This document shows, piece after piece, positions 57,176 to 64,000 of a DNA stretch of 64,000 bases (within the stretch, counting starts at the first letter, position 1; each line of letters opens with the position of its first letter). The DNA is from Azomonas agilis (GTDB taxonomy: Bacteria > Pseudomonadota > Gammaproteobacteria > Pseudomonadales > Pseudomonadaceae). The notes under the pieces are model-generated. The model ran no database searches. It was given only the letters and a program-made list of their open reading frames with translations, and was not told the DNA's origin. The DNA lies in NCBI RefSeq assembly GCF_007830255.1, contig NZ_VLKG01000001.1, positions 1 to 64,000 on the forward strand, written 5' to 3'. The position numbers and the translations under genes were made by a program.

Positions 57176-59017
57176 TCAAGGACGACAATGGGCTGGCGGC
57201 AGTACATCGCGCGCAGCCTGTGTGGTCATAAAGTTTAACTCGTTCATGTTGCGGGCGGTAAATACACGCCCTCCGGTAGCCTGAGCTAAGCAGTTACCCG
57301 CTCCTGTACCCAGAATGTCCACCACATTGATTTTAAGGTGCGGTTTACGCCGCGCTAGATCACGGGCTACGGCGCAGGGGTCTTCATGGCAACTTTCTTT
57401 ACCGTCCGAGACCACCAAAATCACCGATTCTCGATTCACGCCATCCACCATTTGCCCAGCTTTGGCAATGCCATCGGCCAGCGGAGTGCCATCTACCGGC
57501 TGAATACGCTGCAAATTACCCAGCATTTGGCCGCGTTGAGCCGCTGAGAAGAAGCCAACACTGCGCGCCCGATCGCAACGCTCGACCAACACCAAACCGG
57601 CATTCACGTCAGAGGGCAGTTGCTGTACTACGGCGGTAGTGGCTTGCTTGGCCACGGTGATGCGTTTGGGCTCGCGGTATAGATGTCCGGTAGTGTCGAT
57701 ACCGGGGTTGCCGCCTAAAATGAGGCGTGCTGCAAAATCCGTTACCCCCTGAGTCATCAGGGCACGATCAATTTCCTGCTCCGTAGCTAACATGCTCAGA
57801 TCCATAGAGCCAGAAGCATCGAACACAATTACCAATTCGGGAGCTACTTCTTTGGGGCGCTCGTTGGGACAGAGGTTTTTGGCGTTGGTGATCATTTGCT
57901 CACGGCAGCGGCTGGCCAAGGTGCGCTGAATATCGGCTTTAATGTCCACCGCTTTGCCTTCAGGACGTTGCAGTAAGGGGTCTTGCAGCAGACGTTGCAA
58001 GTTGTCGCACTGATTGCCAGCAGCCTGTACCCGTTTTTCCAGTTGTTCAATCGGGCTGGGTGGCGGCGGTGGAACGGGCTTGGGCGGTGGAGCGGGTTTC
58101 GGAGGTTCTGGTTTCACAGGCTCGGGCTTAGGGGCAGGAGGTACGACAGCAGGCTTAGGCACTTCCACAGGTTTCACCGGAACCACGGGTTTCACAGGCT
58201 CAGGCTCTGGAGCTTTTTCAGGCACTTTTTCCTCAACCTTGGGCTCAGGCTCGGGTTCGGGCTTAGGCTCCTCGGCCTTGGGTTCTTCTTTTTTCGGCTC
58301 TTCTTCCTTAACCGGCTCCGGTTCAGGCTTGGGCTCTTCGGGTTTTACTTCCGGCTTCGGCTCCTCGGGCTTCACCTCGGGGACAGGCGGCACAACAGGC
58401 GGCTCCGGCTGCTGCTGTTGATTCCACCACCACCAAAGACCCGCGCCTAAACCGGCTAACAGCAACAGCGCCAACAACCAAGGCCAAATGCGCCGACCCG
58501 CAGTAGCCGCTGCTATCGGAGCGGCTGCGGCGGCACCCGTACCTAAAGCAGCCGCTCCCGCAACTCCAGCACCGGCAACCGCCGCAGGAGGTATGGGAGG
58601 CACAGGTGGTTTCCCACCGCCCCAAAAGGTTACTAAGGGCTGGCCATTGAGCGAGTACAGGTTCTTAAGATCTGGATAAGCCGCCGCCTGACGCAATAAA
58701 GCCGCCTGACGTGCACCCTCCTCACCTTGGGTTTGTAACTGAGTCGCCAGTTGTTCAATGGAGGTTAAACGCTCCTGCACATTGTTTTGCAGCGCTTCAG
58801 CATCGGCTTTATTTAGCTGATTGAAGGGTACGGGCTGGCCATCCAGATCCGAATACCATTCGATAATACCGCCCTCGGTTTGCTTAGGGCGGGCAAACAG
58901 CGCTGCGGTGCTGGGAGACAGATGGCGGCGCAGCAAAGACTCCAGCTCAGTGTATCCGGCTAAGGCTTCGCTGACTTGGGGCTGACCTTCAGCAGGCTGG
59001 CGGGCGACTCGTTTCAT
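57176..59017 (-). CDS. membrane-anchored von Willebrand A protein with proline-rich spacer
   Basis: A 613-residue protein. The N-terminal part (1-175) is soluble and ends in an Ala-rich run. One transmembrane helix lies near 178-198 (WPWLLALLLLAGLGAGLWWW). Next comes about 130 residues of Pro/Glu/Lys repeats (KPEEPKPEVKPEEPKPE), a TonB-like spacer able to cross the periplasm. The VWA domain starts near 395 with a full MIDAS motif (IVFDASGSMDLSM) and LVVSDGKESCHED-like strands. It is the last gene of the leftward operon with an FGE-like protein, ABC transporter and PpkA-like gene. The function is unknown. Confidence 0.85.
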   Translation of the reverse strand: MKRVARQPAEGQPQVSEALAGYTELESLLRRHLSPSTAALFARPKQTEGGIIEWYSDLDGQPVPFNQLNKADAEALQNNVQERLTSIEQLATQLQTQGEEGARQAALLRQAAAYPDLKNLYSLNGQPLVTFWGGGKPPVPPIPPAAVAGAGVAGAAALGTGAAAAAPIAAATAGRRIWPWLLALLLLAGLGAGLWWWWNQQQQPEPPVVPPVPEVKPEEPKPEVKPEEPKPEPEPVKEEEPKKEEPKAEEPKPEPEPEPKVEEKVPEKAPEPEPVKPVVPVKPVEVPKPAVVPPAPKPEPVKPEPPKPAPPPKPVPPPPPSPIEQLEKRVQAAGNQCDNLQRLLQDPLLQRPEGKAVDIKADIQRTLASRCREQMITNAKNLCPNERPKEVAPELVIVFDASGSMDLSMLATEQEIDRALMTQGVTDFAARLILGGNPGIDTTGHLYREPKRITVAKQATTAVVQQLPSDVNAGLVLVERCDRARSVGFFSAAQRGQMLGNLQRIQPVDGTPLADGIAKAGQMVDGVNRESVILVVSDGKESCHEDPCAVARDLARRKPHLKINVVDILGTGAGNCLAQATGGRVFTARNMNELNFMTTQAARDVLPPAHCRP

Positions 59018-59033
59018 GTTGGTATCCTTCAGC

Positions 59034-59519
59034 CTAACGCAGACCCAAATCGCCTTCTAATTCGCTCAAGCGCGTGCGCAACTGTTGCAACTGCACCTGC
59101 TTTTGCATCACTGAGGCATTTTGTTGCTGGTTGACGTTTTTCATTTGCTGCTCTAACCCGGCAATTTCTTTTTGGGCCTTTTGATTGTTGGCAGCTCGGC
59201 GTTTCAAGTCGGCTAATAAAGCACTCAGGGAGCGGTTCAATTCGGCGGATTGGCGCTGCTGGGTAGCCAAATCCTGACTCACCGCCCACTGCTGTTGCTC
59301 AATAGCGCGGTAGGTATCTCGGAACAGTTGGTTGGCCTGCTGCTCCTGTTGCAACGTGCGCTGCTTTTGCTCCACTCGCTGGTCGTAAACCCCTTGGGAA
59401 GAGCAATTAAATTTGGTGATAAAGCCTATATCGGCGTTACGCGGATCGCACTCCGCCGGAGTCACCGAGCACGCGCCCACACTCAGAGCCAGCAATACCA
59501 TTAAAGCCCGAGCGTACAT
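59034..59519 (-). CDS. coiled-coil lipoprotein of unknown function (about 161 aa)
   Basis: The lipobox LSVGAC is followed by a short Cys-containing head (ECDPRNADIGFITKFNCSSQ), then almost continuous Gln-rich coiled coil (QRTLQQEQQANQLFRDTYRA and on to LQQLRTRLSELEGDLG). ATG 59519 begins the signal peptide and lies just after the preceding gene's stop. Together with the next lipoprotein it may form an envelope complex with the VWA and FGE-like proteins. I do not recognise a named family. Confidence 0.72.
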   Translation of the reverse strand: MYARALMVLLALSVGACSVTPAECDPRNADIGFITKFNCSSQGVYDQRVEQKQRTLQQEQQANQLFRDTYRAIEQQQWAVSQDLATQQRQSAELNRSLSALLADLKRRAANNQKAQKEIAGLEQQMKNVNQQQNASVMQKQVQLQQLRTRLSELEGDLGLR

Positions 59520-59520
59520 A

Positions 59521-60222
59521 TCAACCCAACCGAATGGCAGAACGCTGCCGATAAAGTTGCTCCATTTCCGACTCCAACTGATTGATTTGGCGCTGCATGC
59601 TGTAAATTTCGGCATTCAGGGTATCCACTCGGGCTCCACCTCCGTTACGCCGCTCAACCTCGGCCACTTGCTGCCATTCTTGCTGGCGTTTGCGGGTATC
59701 GGCCAGGGTTTTGCGCAAAAACGCCGCATTAGCATCCACAGTGGCCAATTGTTGGCGCGCTTGGGCTACCTGTAATCGCTTACTGGCCATGTCGTTTTGA
59801 ATTTGCGCCAGTTTGCGTTGATCGTCCGCCATCACCGCGCGAGCGGTCTGGGTCAACTGCTGCAACTGCATATTGTCTTTGCGCACATCAGCAATGGTGG
59901 CATCCAGACGCTGCTCAGCATTGGCGTACTGGCTGCGGCGTTGATCCAGATAGTAGTTCGCCCCCATGCCCACGCCACAACCAATGGCGGCGGCGGCCAA
60001 CATGCAGGTTTTCTTATTATCCGCATCGCCCAAAATACACAGCAAAGCCCCCGCACCACCGCCCAGAGCGCAGGCTTGCATCCCTGAGGTACTAAAGAAC
60101 TGGGCTGAGTTGCTGTTGGTCAAACGCGGATCGGCTTGCTGACCATAACCTCCAGTTGTCTGGCAGCCTGACAACAAAGCCAATGCCACAGTCCACACAC
60201 CCAAGCGGTACCATGCTGTCAT
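59521..60222 (-). CDS. coiled-coil lipoprotein, possible TagQ counterpart (about 233 aa)
   Basis: The lipobox is LALLSGC. A Gly/Ala-rich Cys segment (CALGGGAGALLCILGD, then GCGVGMGANYYL) precedes a long coiled coil (about 100-236). It lies directly after the FGE-like gene, where an outer-membrane lipoprotein partner (TagQ in type VI clusters) would be expected, but I cannot show homology to TagQ. The start is ATG 60222 or TTG 60231. Confidence 0.7.
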   Translation of the reverse strand: MTAWYRLGVWTVALALLSGCQTTGGYGQQADPRLTNSNSAQFFSTSGMQACALGGGAGALLCILGDADNKKTCMLAAAAIGCGVGMGANYYLDQRRSQYANAEQRLDATIADVRKDNMQLQQLTQTARAVMADDQRKLAQIQNDMASKRLQVAQARQQLATVDANAAFLRKTLADTRKRQQEWQQVAEVERRNGGGARVDTLNAEIYSMQRQINQLESEMEQLYRQRSAIRLG

Positions 60223-60231
60223 AGGTTTCAA

Positions 60232-61779
60232 TTACCCGGCTTTAATAGATTTACAAGAGTTCAGCCACTGGGTTCGGGACACCTTACCATTGCCCATATA
60301 GCCTTTGAGGTTACGCCAGTGGGTATCGAGGTATTGGCGCAGATTGCTCTTACCCCGCGCCTCGAACTGCTGGGTTACAGTATTGACCTGCGGCGCGATC
60401 AGTTGTTCGCTGTAGTTGAGCGAGGCGCTGACCACCGTATCGGCATAATAACTCAACAGGAAATCCAGTACCTTGCGATGGCTCTCAAGCTGCTCATTTC
60501 GAGACTTACAGCGATCCGCCGAAAGGTCGGTGCCACCGGCGGCACAGCTACGCTGATAGTTAGCGTCCAGCATGTCTAAAAACTCGCCGTCATCCTTGAG
60601 TTTGGTGCAGAGAAAAGCGCCCAATTGCAGCTCGGAGCGGATGGCTTGATCACGCTGCTCGTCGCGGGCTTGGGTGTTGGCGCGTAGATCGTTGCGCAGT
60701 TGCTCCAATTGTTTTTTCAGCGCCTCATCTTCGGTGCGGTTAGCAATGGAGGCAATCTGGGCCTCTGGAGCAGCGGGGGCGGCTCCACCCGCCTTGGTTT
60801 GACTGCCGAGTGTCTTCCACTCTTGCTCAATGCTCTGGATGCGGTCACGGGAGGTCAGGGTGGGAGCCACTAAGGCCAACCGCGCACCCCCAGTTTTCAG
60901 GGCGGTAGCTTCGGCTCCGTTAGCGCTGTAGTAAGGCTGCTCTTGGCGCAGGGCGGTACGCAATTCAGCTTGGGGCGTAAGGTAGTTGCCACCGCGCACA
61001 ATGTAGCCGCCTGCTTGCCCGTGCTGCCGATCCAGCTTGTTCAGGCGGAAGGGCTCAAACAGCATCTCATCGGCATTGCCCAAAATATCGTGCAACCCCA
61101 GCGGGTTAGGCTCCAGCAAACCGGTGAGTTGCAGTTTGCCATTGGCCGATTGGGAACCGGCAAACCAAGCATAGGCATTCAAACCATCGGGCATGGGGAA
61201 GCGCAGGTCTCGAAATTCGGCATTGGACACCGCCAAGCCGCCCCGCGCGGCAAACTCCCATTCAGCCTCGGTGGGGAGACGCACAAAACCGGCCACGCCA
61301 TCCTCTTTCGGCAACTTAGCCAAAGCATTCTGGCGCAACCAACGGTTGTAGCGATCAGCGGCTTGCATGGCCTCAAACCAACTGACTTGGGTTTGCGGCA
61401 GGCGCAAGCCCATATTGGGATTCGGGCAGGTACTGGCGGTAAGCGCTTGATATTGCAATTGGCTGAGTTCGTACTTAGCCATCAAGTAATAACGGCCCGG
61501 TTCCGGTTTTTTCACCGTAAAACTGCCGGCAATGTGGGTCGGATAGGTTTGCTCTAAATAGCCCCAATCATCCGAGTTTTGACCCAAGGTTACGGGGTAA
61601 TCGCCCAGCGGATCAGCCACCGGAATCTGCACCTTACGAAACACCATCGCTCCGTCACAGGGCATGGGCAAAATCACATCGTCCGCTTGAGGCTTGGGGT
61701 TATAGAGTTTCTCCTCCCACGCCGCCTGCGCTGACAGGCTGCTGAGCAGCAGTACAGTCAAAAGGGTCTGTTTATACAT
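60232..61779 (-). CDS. TagR-like periplasmic protein with formylglycine-generating-enzyme domain
   Basis: A 515-residue protein with a signal peptide (LLTVLLLSSLSAQA). The FGE-sulfatase/SUMF1 fold covers about 80-320: MAKYELSQLQYQAL, QVSWFEAMQAADRYNRWL, GFVRLPTEAEWEFAARGG, LGLHDILGNADEMLFE, and GGYIVRGGNYLT. A helical C-terminal region follows. The catalytic Cys pair of true formylglycine enzymes is not evident, as in TagR of type VI secretion, which activates the PpkA kinase. It overlaps the permease gene by 8 bp. Confidence 0.85.
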   Translation of the reverse strand: MYKQTLLTVLLLSSLSAQAAWEEKLYNPKPQADDVILPMPCDGAMVFRKVQIPVADPLGDYPVTLGQNSDDWGYLEQTYPTHIAGSFTVKKPEPGRYYLMAKYELSQLQYQALTASTCPNPNMGLRLPQTQVSWFEAMQAADRYNRWLRQNALAKLPKEDGVAGFVRLPTEAEWEFAARGGLAVSNAEFRDLRFPMPDGLNAYAWFAGSQSANGKLQLTGLLEPNPLGLHDILGNADEMLFEPFRLNKLDRQHGQAGGYIVRGGNYLTPQAELRTALRQEQPYYSANGAEATALKTGGARLALVAPTLTSRDRIQSIEQEWKTLGSQTKAGGAAPAAPEAQIASIANRTEDEALKKQLEQLRNDLRANTQARDEQRDQAIRSELQLGAFLCTKLKDDGEFLDMLDANYQRSCAAGGTDLSADRCKSRNEQLESHRKVLDFLLSYYADTVVSASLNYSEQLIAPQVNTVTQQFEARGKSNLRQYLDTHWRNLKGYMGNGKVSRTQWLNSCKSIKAG

Positions 61780-63001
61780 CGCGCAGGGTCTCCGCCGGTT
61801 GAATCTGTAACGCCCGCCAACTGCCCAACGCAGCCACCAAGGCTGCTAAGGCCAAGGTTGAACCTAAGGCCAAAGCCAAATGCACGGGCTCCAAACGACA
61901 CACAAAGGCAGTATCCGATAGCGACACCGCCAAGCTTTGGTTAAAAATCCAACTACCCACCGCATACAAGCCATAGCCAAGAGCAAAGGCTAAAGCCGTT
62001 AGCAACAAGGCTTGCAGCATGATATAGCAGCCCATCGCCGAGCGCCGAAAGCCCAAGAGTTGCAGCAAGGCCAAGTCGCGCCGCTTGCGCTCGATGTTGG
62101 CCAAGAATGCGCCCATCAGCGAAGCCGCACAGCCAATGGCCGCCGTCCAAGCGATCACGGCGAAGATCAAGCCCAAAACACGGTTGATGGCCTTTACCGA
62201 TTCGATTTCCCGCAGCTTGGTGCTGCTTTCAATCTGGCGCGCACTCAGCCAATCAGCCAGTACCGAGACCTGATCCAAATCCTTGGCATACAGACGAGCC
62301 CGCGCATACTGACGGGGCGTGTCGGGGCGCAGGGTTCCGGTTTCCAAGCCCAACATAGGCACACGGAAACCATCACGGAAATCCTCCATTGCCAGCAGCA
62401 AATCCAAATGCACCAAAGCGGCGGGACGGCTAAAGGCTTCAGGTGGAAGGATGCCGATGACCTCGACTTCTAACTGGCCGCGCTCGTGTTGGCCACTGAG
62501 TTGGCGCATCACCACCAGCTTGAATGTACTGCCCTTCTGCACGCCTAGTTTTTGCGCGGCGCTGGCACTGAGTACAACTTGATTGGCCTGCGTCGGCGGC
62601 GGCACAGTGCCCAGCAAAGGATCACCGACAGCACTGGGGATCATCTCGGCATTGGCTACAAAGCGCTGGCTGTCCCACACCAAATCAGCTTGGGTGTTCA
62701 AAGAGCGGGTGAGCGGCACGACAAAGGCCGCACCCGGCTGGGCCGCCAGTTCATTTAGCCAGGCTTGGGACAGTTGGCCATTGCCGAGCATCCGCACTTC
62801 AAGGGTGTAAGAGTCTTTGAGCAAGGCATCCCGTAGTTGAGAAACCACGCCGTATTTGAGGCCAAACAACAACAGCAGGGGCGCAATCACTGCCACCAAG
62901 GAAGCCACAATGCACAATGAAAGTTTGCGGTCGTGCCAGAGGTCGCGCAGGGCCAAGTCAGTCAGCAGGCCCATACCGGGGCGGGCGTTAACAGGGGACA
63001 A
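61772..63001 (-). CDS. ABC transporter permease, MacB/FtsX type (TagS-like)
   Basis: A 409-residue permease. It has a first membrane helix near 25-45, a periplasmic domain (about 60-260), and three C-terminal helices (VLGLIFAVIAWTAAIGCAAS and others). This is the type VII ABC fold that transmits force rather than moving a solute. The TTG start at 63001 follows GGAGG by 8 bases inside the ATPase gene, giving a 14-bp overlap; ATG 62974 is a weaker alternative. Confidence 0.85.
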   Translation of the reverse strand: MSPVNARPGMGLLTDLALRDLWHDRKLSLCIVASLVAVIAPLLLLFGLKYGVVSQLRDALLKDSYTLEVRMLGNGQLSQAWLNELAAQPGAAFVVPLTRSLNTQADLVWDSQRFVANAEMIPSAVGDPLLGTVPPPTQANQVVLSASAAQKLGVQKGSTFKLVVMRQLSGQHERGQLEVEVIGILPPEAFSRPAALVHLDLLLAMEDFRDGFRVPMLGLETGTLRPDTPRQYARARLYAKDLDQVSVLADWLSARQIESSTKLREIESVKAINRVLGLIFAVIAWTAAIGCAASLMGAFLANIERKRRDLALLQLLGFRRSAMGCYIMLQALLLTALAFALGYGLYAVGSWIFNQSLAVSLSDTAFVCRLEPVHLALALGSTLALAALVAALGSWRALQIQPAETLRDV

Positions 63002-63686
63002 AACAGCTTCCTCCGGCAGTGGTTTGCGCGGCCAAACGCGACAGGCCGCAGTCCTGCACCAGCGCCCAATCGTGGCTGACCAGCAAGGCGGCCATGTTCA
63101 AGCCCTGCACCAGCTCGATCATCAGCTCCAGCAAACGCCGCGCTTGAGGCGGATCAAGGGCCGCCGTGGGTTCATCGGCCAACAGTAAGGCGGGTTCGTG
63201 GGCGATGGCGCGCACAAAGGCCACCCGCTGCCGCTCACCGATGGACAGCTGGGACGGCTGTTGATGCAGCAACGGCTTGAGCCCCAAGCAATCAACCGCT
63301 TGGGCCACCGCATCGCTGTGTAGCGGCAAACCCAGCATGCGCCGAGGCAGCTGGATGTTCTGCTGCACACTCAAAAATGGCAGCAGGCCGCCGCTTTGCA
63401 GTACAAAGCCCAACTGCTGGGCGCGGGTGTCTGCCAAGCGCGCTTGGTCGTCCGCTTGCAGCCATTGACCGATGTCCTGCTGGCCCAAACGGTAGCAACC
63501 CAACTGCTCCGGCTTGAGCACCAAGCCAATCAACTCCAGCAGGGTACTTTTGCCGCATCCGCTGGCTCCGGTGATGGCTTTCAACTCACCTTTGGCCAAG
63601 TGCAACTCCGGTAACTGGATGTGCCATTGGCCACGGTGAATCGCCAGATCGCGGATTTCCAGCAAGGGTGCGGCACGGGTGGTCAT
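62988..63686 (-). CDS. ABC transporter ATPase, LolD/MacB type (TagT-like)
   Basis: A 232-residue ATPase. Walker A is TGASGCGKSTLLELIG, the Q-loop lies near LGFVLQSGGLLPFLS, the signature is QLSIGERQRVAFVRAI, Walker B is LLLADEPTAALDP, and the switch His is in LLVSHDWALV. All motifs are intact. It overlaps the gene before it by ATGA and the permease after it, so it works with them as one unit. Confidence 0.9.
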   Translation of the reverse strand: MTTRAAPLLEIRDLAIHRGQWHIQLPELHLAKGELKAITGASGCGKSTLLELIGLVLKPEQLGCYRLGQQDIGQWLQADDQARLADTRAQQLGFVLQSGGLLPFLSVQQNIQLPRRMLGLPLHSDAVAQAVDCLGLKPLLHQQPSQLSIGERQRVAFVRAIAHEPALLLADEPTAALDPPQARRLLELMIELVQGLNMAALLVSHDWALVQDCGLSRLAAQTTAGGSCFVPC

Positions 63687-64000
63687 GGCAAGGCTTCCAG
63701 CGGTACCGGATACACATGGTCACGCGGGTCGCTGCCTTGAGCCAAGGACACCCAACGATCCACGTCGGCGTTGTAGCGCTGGTAGTACTTGAGTTTGGTG
63801 TTCAGGCGGCGGATGAATTTCTCCTGCTCCAAGCCCTCCATGCCCTTCCAGGTTTCCTCGTCCAGACTCAGCACTTCGCTCTTGTAGGGCAAGCCCTCCA
63901 GATACTCGGCCATCAAGCCCATTTGGCCCAAGCTGGCTTTGCTGTTTTGCTTGAGTTGGTTGGGGTCTTGGCCCATGGTTGCGGCCACGGAGCGCAGGCG
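63683..64000 (-). CDS. C-terminal part of a PpkA/VWA-like protein (runs off the window)
   Basis: Only the last 105 residues are in the window and the frame is open at base 64000. The visible part (MAEYLEGLPYKSEVLSLDEE, LKYYQRYNADVDRWVSLAQG, and the ending VYPVPLEALP) resembles, from memory, the C-terminal segment after the VWA domain in PpkA-type kinases of type VI secretion. Whether a kinase domain exists lies beyond the window. It is the most upstream visible gene of the operon. Confidence 0.6.
   Translation of the reverse strand, partial: RLRSVAATMGQDPNQLKQNSKASLGQMGLMAEYLEGLPYKSEVLSLDEETWKGMEGLEQEKFIRRLNTKLKYYQRYNADVDRWVSLAQGSDPRDHVYPVPLEALP

Noticed and set aside
58014-58421. A plus-strand Gly/Ser-rich frame
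   Set aside because: It is the antisense of the Pro/Glu/Lys repeats of the VWA protein.

Overview
The window looks like chromosome of a gammaproteobacterium related to Pseudomonas. The reasons are a GacS-type tripartite sensor kinase, a 715-residue FadB beside FadA, an NrdA of about 950 residues once its intein is removed, a pyoverdine-type sigma factor remnant and an STN-domain siderophore receptor. Core genes have moderate GC. Several accessory stretches, mainly 21.6-25.3 kb and 43.2-44.8 kb, are visibly richer in A+T. The species cannot be fixed from the sequence alone.

Layout. 1-5.6 kb is the right end of an integrative element: four tightly coupled small genes, a HigBA-type toxin-antitoxin pair, KilA-N, AlpA, an unknown protein and a P4-type tyrosine integrase. 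It ends in the 3' half of a tRNA-Pro(GGG), so the intact tRNA should lie left of the window. A decayed copy of one element gene sits just outside the attachment site. 6-9 kb holds a globin-coupled diguanylate cyclase, a truncated iron-starvation sigma gene, ogt, and a 13-repeat type I-F CRISPR array with no cas genes in view; the array would be transcribed straight into ogt. 9-17.6 kb carries a TonB-dependent siderophore receptor and an Aae-like four-component efflux operon with a divergent LysR regulator. 18-21.5 kb is fadBA.

21.6-26.6 kb is an A+T-rich accessory patch: a PEGA-like lipoprotein, an uncharacterised membrane-protein operon headed by a WYL regulator, and a lone TnpB element whose nuclease site appears rearranged. 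26.6-36.5 kb is mostly housekeeping (symporter, YhhQ, oligopeptidase B, ArgD, tRNA-Ser, GacS, a phosphopantetheinyl transferase), with a LysR remnant after the tRNA. 36.5-42.4 kb is nrdAB; nrdA is interrupted by a 365-residue intein placed immediately after the radical-relay cysteine. 43-57 kb contains small envelope proteins, RlhA, Hsp20, TapT, RsmC, a manganese exporter behind a probable yybP-ykoY riboswitch, an M48 protease, an acyltransferase, YajG, a DMT transporter and LigA.

57.2-64 kb is one leftward, overlapping operon: the end of a PpkA/VWA-like protein, an ABC ATPase and permease, a formylglycine-generating-enzyme-like periplasmic protein, two lipoproteins, and a membrane-anchored VWA protein with a long proline-rich spacer. 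It resembles the TagQRST/PpkA signalling module of type VI secretion, but no secretion structural gene is visible. This operon and the WYL operon are the best candidates for under-described systems.
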